Assembly (NCBI GenBank): GCA_023386885.1
Contig: JAEWIX010000006.1
Coordinates: 1-58,788, forward strand
DNA from: Pseudomonadota bacterium
GTDB taxonomy: Bacteria; Pseudomonadota; Alphaproteobacteria; Rhizobiales; Xanthobacteraceae
Reading direction: 5' to 3'
DNA length: 58,788 nucleotides
Shown: piece by piece, positions 1 through 8,375 of the stretch
Numbering within the stretch: the first letter of the stretch is position 1
Layout of the letters: each line of letters begins with the position of its first letter
Position numbers and translations under genes: made by a program
Notes under the pieces: model-generated
The model's input: only the letters and a program-made list of their open reading frames with translations
The model's database searches: none
What the model was told of the DNA's origin: nothing

Positions 1-307
1 ACGCGCTGGCCCCCCCCGCGGCGGGGGGGCGCGCCCGGCCGCGCTCCAGCCAGACCGGCACGTAATCGGTCGAGGTGACCTCGCACCAGCGCCGCGCCGC
101 CGCCAAGGTGACATTGCCGTTGCCGGCAGCGACATCCAGCACACGCTGACCGGCGCGCAGGTCCAGCGCCTCGCACAAATTCTCGCCGACGATCTGAAGG
201 GTGGCGCCGATGATCGCATAGTCGCCGGACGCCCATGCGCCGTGCTGCTTCTGCTTGATCGCGGCGAGATTCGGCCTGGTCGGGGCAATCGTTTCAAGAA
301 CGGACAT
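1..307 (-). CDS. class I SAM-dependent methyltransferase, 3' part missing
   Basis: About 102 N-terminal residues are visible and the frame stays open to the window edge. The glycine-rich SAM-binding motif I (VLDVAAGNGN) lies near residues 62-71, preceded by a helix typical of small-molecule or quinone-type methyltransferases. The substrate cannot be told. The gene is divergent from the AraC-type regulator at 496, with about 190 bp between them, so that regulator may control it. The last residues read RARPPAAGGASA and come from a C-run/G-run palindrome; relatives usually have an alanine/glutamate-rich helix here, so the final 30 bases are suspect. Confidence 0.75.
   Translation of the reverse strand, partial: MSVLETIAPTRPNLAAIKQKQHGAWASGDYAIIGATLQIVGENLCEALDLRAGQRVLDVAAGNGNVTLAAARRWCEVTSTDYVPVWLERGRARPPAAGGASA
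9..30. repeat. C8/G7 homopolymer palindrome at the window edge
   Basis: Eight Cs (10-17), a GCGGC core and seven Gs (23-29) form a near-perfect inverted repeat inside the methyltransferase gene. Such a pattern at a sequence end is more likely low-quality assembly than biology. Confidence 0.6.
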
Positions 308-495
308 GACGAATTTCCTCGCTAGGTTGTGAACGGTTGAGTTGGTCTCGGGCTACGCCGGATTCTGAGTCCCCCGCATGCGCCTTCGCTATGCAGCTTG
401 CGCAAGTTGATGCAGAATGCGCATCGACATCCGGCGTGATGCGGATCAGCGCGCACCCGCCGGTTCACCTCGGGGGCCGATGCGAGAGCGATCCC

Positions 496-1650
496 ATGAC
501 CGAGGACGACAATGCGTCAGGTCGTCGGCAGCCGTTGCCCGCCAGTATCGTGCAGGCGCTCGACTGGTTGAGCACGCGGCTCGACGAACCGGTTCAACTC
601 GAAACGCTGGCTGCCGTTGCGGGCGTGCGGCCGCGTACGCTGCAACTTCATTTCAAGGAGCATCTCGGCACCACGCCGCTCGGCTGGGTGCGACGGACGC
701 GGCTGGCGCGTGCCCGCCAGCAGCTTGCGGCCGCCGGCGATGATGACACGAACATCACCGACATTGCGCTGGCCAACGGCTTCAATCAGTTCGGCCGCTT
801 CGCCGCGCGCTACCGCGACCAGTTCGGCGAACTTCCCTCGCAGACGCGACACGGCGCGCGAACACATCGCGACATGCCGGCGATCGACGACGAGGCCCTG
901 CGCCTGACCTGGCGCGCGGTCGCGTCGGCTTTTGCCGTCGGCCCTCGGTCATGCGGCGCGGCGCTGGCCGATGCCGAACAGGCGCTCGAACGCGCGCCAC
1001 ATTACGCCTTGCCGAAAGCAATCGCGGCGTGGTGCTGGAGCCAGCGCGCGGCTCACAATTTCAACGGCACATCGGGTGGCGACCGCATCCGCGCGCTGAC
1101 GCTGGCGGACGAAGCGGCGCGGCTCGCAACTCACGATGCCATTGCCCTGAGTCTGTGCAGCGGCGCGCAGACGCTGGCGCGCCGTCTGCCCGAGGCCGAC
1201 CGGCTGATCGAGCGCGCGCTGGCGCTCGATCCATGGTCGCCGTGGGCATGGGTGCGGCGCGGCTGGCTGTCAGCCTATGCTGGCGACGACAACGGCGCGT
1301 TGCGAGAGTTGCAGATCACCTTGCGGCTGATGCCGTTCGAGCCGCTGCGCCATCTGATCTTCATCGGGATCGGTTGCGCGCACTTCAACGCCGGTCGTTA
1401 CGAGCGCGCGGCGCACTGGATCAGGGACGGCACGGAAGCGGTGCCGGAATCCTTCTGGGCCGAACGGGTGCTGGTTGCGGCGGCCGCACACGCCGGCGCG
1501 CGCGACGAGGCGCGTCGTCATGCGCGACGCCTGCTACGCAAGGATGGCGACCTGACGGTGGCAGTCGCGCGCGAGGCGTGGCCGTTCCGCGCGTCCTTCA
1601 TGGACCGGCTGTGCGACGGCCTCGCGGTCGCCGGCGTGCCAAAGCATTAG
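496..1650 (+). CDS. AraC-type transcriptional regulator with TPR-like C-terminal half
   Basis: The first ~120 residues hold two helix-turn-helix units of the AraC/XylS DNA-binding type (LETLAAVAGVRPRTLQLHFK, then TDIALANGFNQFGRFAARYR). The remaining ~250 residues are alanine-rich helical pairs that look like tetratricopeptide repeats (for example the stretch containing ALALDPWSPWAWVRRGWLSA). The HTH is N-terminal, unlike classical AraC where it is C-terminal. I chose the ATG at 496 because the HTH follows directly; the frame is open further upstream, to about 337. The gene is divergent from the partial methyltransferase, which is the obvious candidate target. The effector is unknown. Confidence 0.8.
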   Translation: MTEDDNASGRRQPLPASIVQALDWLSTRLDEPVQLETLAAVAGVRPRTLQLHFKEHLGTTPLGWVRRTRLARARQQLAAAGDDDTNITDIALANGFNQFGRFAARYRDQFGELPSQTRHGARTHRDMPAIDDEALRLTWRAVASAFAVGPRSCGAALADAEQALERAPHYALPKAIAAWCWSQRAAHNFNGTSGGDRIRALTLADEAARLATHDAIALSLCSGAQTLARRLPEADRLIERALALDPWSPWAWVRRGWLSAYAGDDNGALRELQITLRLMPFEPLRHLIFIGIGCAHFNAGRYERAAHWIRDGTEAVPESFWAERVLVAAAAHAGARDEARRHARRLLRKDGDLTVAVAREAWPFRASFMDRLCDGLAVAGVPKH

Positions 1651-1651
1651 G

Positions 1652-1682
1652 AGCGATGGCCGGGACATGCCCGGCCGTCGCT
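1652..1682. terminator. hairpin between convergent genes
   Basis: Arms 1652-1664 and 1670-1682 pair over 13 bases with one G-T wobble and a 5-base loop, just after the regulator's stop codon. There is no T-run, so an intrinsic terminator is plausible but not certain. Confidence 0.45.
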
Positions 1683-1690
1683 TGTGACAC

Positions 1691-3754
1691 CTACGCCGCC
1701 GCGCGATGCGCCGCGACGATCTGGTCCGCGGCGCGGCCAATCACCTCCGCCATGTGATCGAAACTGCGGGTGAAACTGCCCGCCCCCGCCGTCGCCGAAC
1801 GCAGTTCGACGATGAGATCACCGATCTCGGCTTCCGGCATCGACGCGCGCACGCAATCCCATCCGTCCCAGCCCTCGCGGGTATCGAAGCCGAGGATCTG
1901 GCCGCGCCGGCCGGACAGGATGGCGTTGACCTTCGCCGTCGCGTCGCTCGGACAAACGATCTCGACCAGATGGATCGGCTCCAGCAGCACCGGAGCGCAT
2001 TGCGCCAGCGCCTCGGCAACGCCCATCCGCGCCGCCGTACGAAAGGCCTGATCGGAGGAATCGACGCTGTGATAGGAGCCGTCGGTCAACGTCACCTGCA
2101 GATCGATCACCGGAAAGCCGAGCGGCCCGCGCGCGAGCGCATCCTTCGCGCCCTCCTCCACCGCGCCGATGTAGTTCTTCGGCACCGCGCCGCCGACCAC
2201 CGTTTCCTCGAAGCGGAAGCCTTCGCCGCGCGGCAACGGCGTGATGTCGAGAACGACGTCGCCGTACTGGCCATGGCCGCCGGACTGCTTCTTGTGGCGG
2301 CCGCGCTGGGTGGCGGATTTGCGGATCGTCTCCTGATAGCCGACGCCAGGCGGATGCGATCTGGCATTGACGCCGTAACGCTCCTGCAAGCGCTCAAGCG
2401 CGACGCGCAGATGCATCTCGCCCTGCCCCCACAACACCATTTCGTGGTTCGCCGGATTGTGCTGAACCGTGAGCGAAGGATCTTCTTCGGTCAGACGCTG
2501 CAATGCCTGCCCCAGCTTGACGTCGTCCTTGCGGTCGTTCGCCGCCAGTGCGATCGCCAACACCGGAGACGCGGCGATCATTTGCGCCAGCGGCGTCGGT
2601 GCGGTCTTCGCCGTCGTCAACGTGTCGCCTGTTCTGACGGTATCGAGCTTGCCGAGCGCGACCACATCGCCCGCTTCGGCCGACGCGCGTTTGCTGTCAC
2701 TTGCGCTACCGACCGACAGGATGCCCGAGACACGTCCGGCACCGCCGCCGGAGGATTGCACCATCGCGCCATCGTCGAATTGGCCACGCAACACGCGCGC
2801 CAGCGAGAGCTTGCCGCCGTGCTGCAAATGCGTGGTCTTGATCGCGTAGGCGAGAGCGGCGCCCTCTTCCGTCGCGGCAAGCCGCGCCGCCGTGTCACCG
2901 ATGTGAGGCGCTTCATGACGCAACGCCTTGAGCAAACGTCCGACACCGTTCTGCCGCGCGGCGGAGCCGAGCAGCACCGGACAAATCTGTCCTTCGCGCA
3001 GTTCGCGCGCGAGATCGTCGAAGATCGCGTCGCGCGGCGGCGGAATGTCGTCGAGCAATTGCTCCATCAGCGCGTCGTCGTGATCGGCGAGATATTCCAG
3101 CATGGTGAAGCGCGCATCTTTTTCGCGATCGAGATTGCCGCCGTCGAGCGCAACGACTTCGGAGGCCATATGCTCGCGATAGACGAACGCACGCTCCAGT
3201 GCGAGATCGACGAATCCGGCGACGAGATCGCCATTCCAGATCGGGATTTGCCGCAACACCAGCGGCACGCGCGATGCCGGCTGTAACGCGGCCAGCGCCT
3301 CGCGAATACGCTTGTTGGCCTTGTCGATCTTGTTGAGAAACAGAAAGCGCGGAATGTGCAGATCTTCCAACTCGCGCAGGATCACCTGCAACTGCGGCAG
3401 CTTGCGCTCGTCGGCCTCGCACACCACCACCGCGGCGTCGACGATCGGCAGGACTGCGCGCATGTCGTGCGCGAATTCGATCGAGCCCGGACAATCAAGA
3501 AACGTATAGGTATCGCCCATGAAGGTGGTGGTCGCGGCGTTGAGGCTGACACCCATCTTGTGCGCACGCGCTTCGGCGCCCGCGTCGCCGACCGACGTGC
3601 CTGCCTCGACACTGCCGGCGCGCGGGATCGCACCGGTGCGCGCGAGGATAGCTTCGAGAAGAGTGGTTTTTCCGCTTTGAAAGGGGCCCACGAGCGCGAT
3701 GCATCGTGAGCCCGGTCCTGGATGACCAGAGGGACTTCTGACGTCCTGTCCCAT
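1691..3754 (-). CDS. elongation factor G-like GTPase (EF-G2 type)
   Basis: A 687-residue translational GTPase with EF-G architecture. Motif G1 is GPFQSGKT (23-30), G3 is DCPGS (87-91) and G4 is NKID (141-144), followed by domain II and the C-terminal EF-G domains III-V (for example GQGEMHL and GGHGQYGDV). It is close to canonical FusA in length. The G3 motif of true EF-G is DTPGH, with the His used in GTP hydrolysis; here that position is Ser91. Switch I is also degenerate. This suggests a paralogue with a specialised or ribosome-associated role rather than the housekeeping translocase. It is convergent with the regulator at 496. Confidence 0.88.
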   Translation of the reverse strand: MGQDVRSPSGHPGPGSRCIALVGPFQSGKTTLLEAILARTGAIPRAGSVEAGTSVGDAGAEARAHKMGVSLNAATTTFMGDTYTFLDCPGSIEFAHDMRAVLPIVDAAVVVCEADERKLPQLQVILRELEDLHIPRFLFLNKIDKANKRIREALAALQPASRVPLVLRQIPIWNGDLVAGFVDLALERAFVYREHMASEVVALDGGNLDREKDARFTMLEYLADHDDALMEQLLDDIPPPRDAIFDDLARELREGQICPVLLGSAARQNGVGRLLKALRHEAPHIGDTAARLAATEEGAALAYAIKTTHLQHGGKLSLARVLRGQFDDGAMVQSSGGGAGRVSGILSVGSASDSKRASAEAGDVVALGKLDTVRTGDTLTTAKTAPTPLAQMIAASPVLAIALAANDRKDDVKLGQALQRLTEEDPSLTVQHNPANHEMVLWGQGEMHLRVALERLQERYGVNARSHPPGVGYQETIRKSATQRGRHKKQSGGHGQYGDVVLDITPLPRGEGFRFEETVVGGAVPKNYIGAVEEGAKDALARGPLGFPVIDLQVTLTDGSYHSVDSSDQAFRTAARMGVAEALAQCAPVLLEPIHLVEIVCPSDATAKVNAILSGRRGQILGFDTREGWDGWDCVRASMPEAEIGDLIVELRSATAGAGSFTRSFDHMAEVIGRAADQIVAAHRAAA

Positions 3755-3778
3755 TGCCGCCTCCTGATCCAGCGGTCC

Positions 3779-3831
3779 GATTCCAACATTCGCATCCCGC
3801 TTCAGCGAGCATCCACGCGAATGTTGGAATC
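3779..3831. repeat. inverted repeat 1 (GATTCCAACATTCGC arms)
   Basis: Perfect 15-base arms at 3779-3793 and 3817-3831, 23-base loop. It shares the CATTCGC core with the next repeat. It lies 5' of the EF-G-like gene and 3' of the DUF992 gene. Confidence 0.85.
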
Positions 3832-3870
3832 AAAGGACCACTGGCAAATATAGATTGCTAATGGAGTTCT

Positions 3871-3926
3871 GAATTTGACATTCGCATCCGGAACGCGCGG
3901 CCATCTGTGTCGCGAATGTCAAATTC
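3871..3926. repeat. inverted repeat 2 (GAATTTGACATTCGC arms)
   Basis: Perfect 15-base arms at 3871-3885 and 3912-3926, 26-base loop. The inner seven bases of each arm match repeat 1, so the two belong to one family. It may serve as a transcript 3' end for the DUF992 gene at 4018. Confidence 0.85.
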
Positions 3927-4017
3927 ACTCCACTAGGCTCGGCCCGTGATTGGGTCGGCAAGGGAATGCTCTCAGGGGTCCCGGCGGTTGGCAAGCGGGA
4001 ACTTGGTTGCAGCCGGT

Positions 4018-4494
4018 TTAGCGGCCCGGCCGCAATTCCAATCCGGCCAGTCCCACAGCCACGCTGATACCCGTCGAGCCCTGCACGCTGAGCGGTTGCA
4101 GCGCCACCGAATTGGCTGAGCCGCCGATCAGGACGTTGGCGCCAAGGCCAATCCCGATATTGGCGCTGCCTTGCGCGCCGGCGTAGTTGCCCGAGAGATC
4201 GCCGATGCCGGCACGCTCCACCGGCGCGAACACCGCCCAGGTCAGTGTCGATTGCTCGGTGATGCCGAGATCGATGCCGACCTTGCGGATGGTCGCCACA
4301 TAAGGTTGATCCGGCTTGCCTTCCGCATGCAACAGACAGCCGAGATTGGTCACCGATCCGACGATAAAGCCGACGCTGGCGCCGCCCCGGCATTCCAGCA
4401 CGCCGATCTGCACCCGCTGCGATTGCTGGGCGTGAGCGGCAACGGAGATCAGTGTGGCAGCGGCCACACCCAAAAGGATGGAACGACGGTGCAT
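4018..4494 (-). CDS. DUF992 exported protein
   Basis: 158 residues. Residues 1-22 form a Sec signal peptide with a likely cut after AHA|QQ. The mature part has the DUF992 layout: GVLECRGG, GFIVGS, a second cysteine in the NLGCLLHAEG segment, then a glycine-rich region with G-I-G-L-G-A-N and a closing GLAGLELRPG. Function is unknown; the family is common in Rhizobiales and presumed periplasmic. A paralogue lies at 4967-5512 on the same strand, with the GDCCVxC gene between them on the other strand. Confidence 0.85.
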   Translation of the reverse strand: MHRRSILLGVAAATLISVAAHAQQSQRVQIGVLECRGGASVGFIVGSVTNLGCLLHAEGKPDQPYVATIRKVGIDLGITEQSTLTWAVFAPVERAGIGDLSGNYAGAQGSANIGIGLGANVLIGGSANSVALQPLSVQGSTGISVAVGLAGLELRPGR

Positions 4495-4669
4495 GACAGA
4501 TCTTCTCCGGCGGGAAGGAAAAGCAAACGGCGGGTCCGCATGATGTTACACGCGACGGCAACGATTTGATATCGCAGATGTGACTGGCGAGAGGTCTCAA
4601 GCGACACTATCCCCGTCAACGTCGGCCGGCGCGTGAGCAGGCAGCCTGACATTTCCATGGCGGAGAAGA

Positions 4670-4870
4670 ATGCAGCATCAATCGATCATACGCTGTCCGT
4701 CTTGCGGTCATGAGTCGGTCGAGATCATGCCGACCGACGCTTGCGTCTTCTTCTACGACTGCAAGGGATGCGGACAACGACTGAAACCCAAGGCTGGCGA
4801 TTGCTGCGTGTTCTGCTCTTATGGCTCCGCACCCTGCCCGCCGATGCAATCCGGCACCTGCTGCGGCTAG
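4670..4870 (+). CDS. GDCCVxC-type cysteine-rich small protein
   Basis: 66 residues with nine or more cysteines. It has CPSCG (9-13), a CKGCG pair, then GDCCVFCSYG and CPP near the C-terminus. This matches the family of small GDCCVxC (seleno)proteins; here every site is Cys, with no in-frame TGA. The role in the family is not established, but the CxxC pairs suggest metal binding or thiol redox chemistry. The start follows a GGAG at 4662. It sits alone on the plus strand between two DUF992 genes. Confidence 0.8.
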   Translation: MQHQSIIRCPSCGHESVEIMPTDACVFFYDCKGCGQRLKPKAGDCCVFCSYGSAPCPPMQSGTCCG

Positions 4871-4922
4871 GGCACACGCGAACCGGTCCAGCCCCATTAT
4901 TGACGTTGCAAAAGCCAACAAA

Positions 4923-4946
4923 AAAGGCCCGCTTGCGCGGGCCTTT
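4923..4946 (-). terminator. rho-independent terminator for the DUF992 gene
   Basis: A perfect 10-base stem (4923-4932 with 4937-4946), 4-base loop. On the minus strand it is followed by a T-run, as expected for the end of the gene at 4967. It could also stop plus-strand transcripts from the GDCCVxC gene. Confidence 0.85.
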
Positions 4947-4966
4947 CGATGTCACGTCCACGCCGC

Positions 4967-5512
4967 TTAGCGGTGGTGACGATGATGATGATGACGGTGG
5001 TGCTTGCGATGCTTGCGCGCCTTGCGGTGCGGCTGCACGGCAGCCGGACGCAGTTCGACGTCAATCACGCCGGCGGTAGCGTTGAGGCCGGTCTGACCCT
5101 GCAGGCTGAGCGGCTGCAGCGAGAACGCGTTGTTCGAACCGCCGACCAGCAGGTTGCCGCCGAGGCCGACGCCGACCGACGCATTGGCGCCGACGCCACC
5201 GAAGTGACCGGCGAGATCGCCGCGGCCGATCCGGTTGGTCGGCGCATAGACAGCCCAGGCAAGGCCGGTCTGCTGGGTGAAGCCGAGGTCAACGCCAAAG
5301 CGCTTGACGGTGGCGATATACGGCTCCGGACGGCGACCCGTGCTCTCGAACGTACAGGTCAGGTCGGTGCTCGAACCGACCACATAGCCGACATTCTGGC
5401 CGCCCTCGCAAGCGAGCACGCCAACCTGAAGCTGGCCCTGCTGCGCGTTTGCCGTTGCAATGGAAGCAACCAGCGCGGCAGCGCCAATGCCCAACATCTT
5501 AATCATATGCAT
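4967..5512 (-). CDS. DUF992 exported protein with histidine-rich tail
   Basis: 181 residues from the ATG at 5512 (MHMIKM...); a second in-frame ATG is at 5506, and a GGAG lies upstream. Signal peptide with a likely cut near ANA|QQ. The body parallels the protein at 4018: GVLACEGG, GYVVGSS, GRGDLAGHFGG and a closing VIDVELRP. The last ~20 residues are a tail of His, Arg and Lys (KHHRHHHHRHHR) absent from the paralogue, which could bind metal ions. The open frame continues upstream to 6391, but that part overlaps the aminotransferase and lacks coding features. Confidence 0.82.
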   Translation of the reverse strand: MHMIKMLGIGAAALVASIATANAQQGQLQVGVLACEGGQNVGYVVGSSTDLTCTFESTGRRPEPYIATVKRFGVDLGFTQQTGLAWAVYAPTNRIGRGDLAGHFGGVGANASVGVGLGGNLLVGGSNNAFSLQPLSLQGQTGLNATAGVIDVELRPAAVQPHRKARKHRKHHRHHHHRHHR

Positions 5513-5685
5513 CTGAGTTTGATCTCCACTTATGTGGTCTTGAACGGCCACGCTTGAATGCCGGCGCACAGGAGGGACCACCCGTGTCCAAAACATGGCA
5601 GTTCCACGAGAAAATCGGAAAAAATTGCGGCAAGCCGGACGATCACGACGATATGATCGCCCGGGTGCTCTACCAACGATTGTCC

Positions 5686-6888
5686 TTACCGCAAGTTCCC
5701 ACAGAAACGCTGGATGCGTTTGCAGGCGTCCTCGAGATCCGAGGTCTTGGTGGCATAGGAAATCCGGAACGCCGGACCGAGCCCGAAGGCCGAGCCCTGC
5801 ACCACGGCGACACCTTCGGCCTCCAGCAGTTCGGTGACGAAATCCTGGTCGTTCTCGATTTTCTTGCCTGACGGGGCGGTCTTGCCGATGGTGCCGGCGC
5901 AGGACGGATAGACGTAGAACGCGCCCTCCGGACGCGGACAATCGATGCCCGTCGCCTGGTTGAGCATCGCCACCACCAGATCGCGGCGCTCCTTGAACAC
6001 CTTGTTGTTGGCCGCGATGAAATCCTGCGGACCGTTCAAGGCTTCCACCGCCGCCCATTGCGACACCGACGACGGGTTCGAGGTCGATTGCGACTGGATG
6101 GTCGCCATCGCCTTGATCAGTTGCGCCGGGCCGCCGGCGTAGCCGATCCGCCAGCCGGTCATGCAATAGGCTTTCGAGACGCCGTTCACCGTCAGGGTGC
6201 GGTCGAACAGTTTCGGTTCGACCTGCGCCGGCGTCGTGAACTCGAAGTCGTCGTAGACCAAGTGCTCGTACATGTCGTCGGTCATCACCCAGACCTGGGG
6301 ATGCTTCAGCAGCACGTCGGTCAGCGCCTTCAGTTCGGCGCGGGTATAGGCCGAGCCGGTCGGGTTCGACGGCGAGTTCAGAATGATCCACTTGGTCTTC
6401 GGCGTGATGGCACGCTCCAGCGCCTCCGGCTGCAATTTGAAGCCGAACTCCGCGGTGCAGACCACCGGCACCGACTCGCCGCCCGCCAGTGCCACCATTT
6501 CCGGGTAGCTGACCCAGTACGGCGCCGGGATGATGACCTCGTCGCCCGGATTGATGGTGGCCATCAGCGCGTTGTAGAGCACCTGCTTGCCGCCGGTGCC
6601 CACCGTGATCTGGTTCGGCGTATAGGTCAGGCCATTCTCGCGCTGGAACTTGGCGATGATCGCCTCCTTCAGCTCGGGAATGCCGTCCACGGCGGTGTAC
6701 TTGGTCTTGCCCGCTTCGATGGCGTGGACCGCAGCCAGCTTGATGTTGGCCGGGGTATCGAAATCCGGCTCGCCCGCGCCGAGCCCGATGACGTTGCGGC
6801 CCGCGGCTTTGAGCTGCCGTGCTTTATCCGTGACCGCGATGGTCGCGGACGGCTTCACACGGTCTAGCGCGGCGGACAGGAACGACAT
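5686..6888 (-). CDS. aatA: aspartate aminotransferase, class I fold, subgroup Ib
   Basis: 400 residues, the usual family length. It transfers the amino group between aspartate and 2-oxoglutarate using pyridoxal phosphate in the cytoplasm. The PLP lysine lies in SKAYCMTGWRIGY (about residue 239). NSPSNPTGSAY and GAGEPDFDTP are the conserved substrate- and cofactor-loop motifs, and FRISYA holds the arginine that binds the carboxylate. GAGGAG six bases before the ATG supports the start. Activity on related amino acids (for example a prephenate aminotransferase role) cannot be excluded. Confidence 0.92.
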   Translation of the reverse strand: MSFLSAALDRVKPSATIAVTDKARQLKAAGRNVIGLGAGEPDFDTPANIKLAAVHAIEAGKTKYTAVDGIPELKEAIIAKFQRENGLTYTPNQITVGTGGKQVLYNALMATINPGDEVIIPAPYWVSYPEMVALAGGESVPVVCTAEFGFKLQPEALERAITPKTKWIILNSPSNPTGSAYTRAELKALTDVLLKHPQVWVMTDDMYEHLVYDDFEFTTPAQVEPKLFDRTLTVNGVSKAYCMTGWRIGYAGGPAQLIKAMATIQSQSTSNPSSVSQWAAVEALNGPQDFIAANNKVFKERRDLVVAMLNQATGIDCPRPEGAFYVYPSCAGTIGKTAPSGKKIENDQDFVTELLEAEGVAVVQGSAFGLGPAFRISYATKTSDLEDACKRIQRFCGNLR

Positions 6889-7058
6889 CTCAATCTCCTC
6901 GAAAAGGGCGCAAAATCGCAGCCAACGTATCTAAGGCTGCTGCACTGCAGCGGCAAGCGAAAAACCTCGAAAAGCCCTGCACAGCCGCACGCCTGCCATT
7001 AACGTCCCGCAAAGCCGCGGCTGCTATCAGGCGAGAGGACAATCTTGCCGAACGAACG

Positions 7059-8099
7059 ATGGCCATGCCCGACGAAATTGCCCGCTTGCGTCATGCGGAT
7101 TACCTGATCTGGGCGGTGATCGCCGCCGTCGCGCTGATCGTCGGCGCTGCCGGGACGGTCGGACCGTTCCATATCGATCTGCCGTCCTATCTGCGGGTGG
7201 CATCGGCTTGCATATTGATGGTGGCCATCGCCGGCTTCTATTCGCGGTTCCGGCCGGACCCAAAGCTGGCATCGGCCCTGACCGGCACCGCGCAACTGGC
7301 GGCCTTCGCCGCGGTCGGCGCCCCCCTGTCCTACATCGCGGCGAGCGCCGGGCTGCCATTGTGGGACGACGCGCTCGTGATCTGGGATCGCTCCCTCGGT
7401 TTCGACTGGATGGCGTGGCTCGCCGCCATGGATGCCCATCCGACCCTGCATCTGGCGTTTCGCTTCGCCTATCTCAGCTTCACCGTTCAGGCCACGATTA
7501 CCATTTTGGCACTCGCCTTTACCCATCATCTGACGCGGCTGCGCATCTTCATTTTCGGCTTCATGCTGGCGACCTTCGTCACCATCGCGATCTCGGCGTT
7601 GATGCCCGCGCAAGGCGTCTGGGGACAATTGCATCTGGCGACAAACAACTATCCGAATATCGACCCGGCGACACAGAGCTTGCATCTCGCCGTATTCCAT
7701 GGCCTTCGCGACGGCAGCTTCCGCACGTTGATGGGTCTGGGCTCCGAGGGGATCATCACCTTTCCCAGCCTGCACGCCGCGCTGGGATTGCTGTTCATGG
7801 TGGCGGTCTGGCCGCTTCGCTATCTGCGCTGGGTCATGATCGCCCTGAACCTTCTGATGATCGGCGCAACGCCGATCGACGGCGGCCATTATTTTTCGGA
7901 CGTTATCGCGGGCCTTGCGATTGCAGCGCTGTGCTGGTGGGCGGCGACGCGTTGCGTCGACAGACGATATCTCGCAACCGCGAGCGACATCAGCAGCGCC
8001 GACGCCCCGTCGATCATCCCGGACACTGAGACGGCGCGGGACTATGCTGGCGAGCCGCTGCCGCAACCGGATTCACGGCAGCCGCTCAAGGCAACGTGA
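7059..8099 (+). CDS. PAP2-family membrane phosphatase / inositolphosphotransferase-like
   Basis: 346 residues with about six hydrophobic segments between residues 15 and 300. The PAP2 signature is split as expected: FPSLHA (about 231) holds the catalytic histidine of motif 2 and GGHYFSDVIAG (about 270) is motif 3. The arrangement resembles the Aur1/Ipt1-like PAP2 subgroup. It probably dephosphorylates, or transfers head groups on, lipid phosphates at the periplasmic face. The last ~45 residues are hydrophilic and low in conservation. A second ATG six bases downstream is equally possible. Confidence 0.8.
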   Translation: MAMPDEIARLRHADYLIWAVIAAVALIVGAAGTVGPFHIDLPSYLRVASACILMVAIAGFYSRFRPDPKLASALTGTAQLAAFAAVGAPLSYIAASAGLPLWDDALVIWDRSLGFDWMAWLAAMDAHPTLHLAFRFAYLSFTVQATITILALAFTHHLTRLRIFIFGFMLATFVTIAISALMPAQGVWGQLHLATNNYPNIDPATQSLHLAVFHGLRDGSFRTLMGLGSEGIITFPSLHAALGLLFMVAVWPLRYLRWVMIALNLLMIGATPIDGGHYFSDVIAGLAIAALCWWAATRCVDRRYLATASDISSADAPSIIPDTETARDYAGEPLPQPDSRQPLKAT

Positions 8100-8375
8100 T
8101 CCGCTGACGATCGCGCCGTTGGCATGATTTGCCGCGAAATCGCGGTGCAGCGGCTGTTTCCGACTATTTTTGGCGCAGCGCTTGTTCCCCGACTGGAGAT
8201 GCTCCAAAGTCGCGAGACTTGCGACACATCGGCGCCAACCACATTGTCAGGTCGCGCAACCGGCAGCAGGATGGTGGCCCAATCCGTCATTCGCTTACTG
8301 AACGGCGCTGCGATGCCGGTGGCGAACGTCAATCCACGTCACGAACCGTACGGGCAACAGGGTCTCACGACGCGA

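Noticed and set aside
5513..6391. N-terminal extension of the second DUF992 frame
   Set aside because: It overlaps the aminotransferase, and the signal peptide and ribosome site place the start at 5512.
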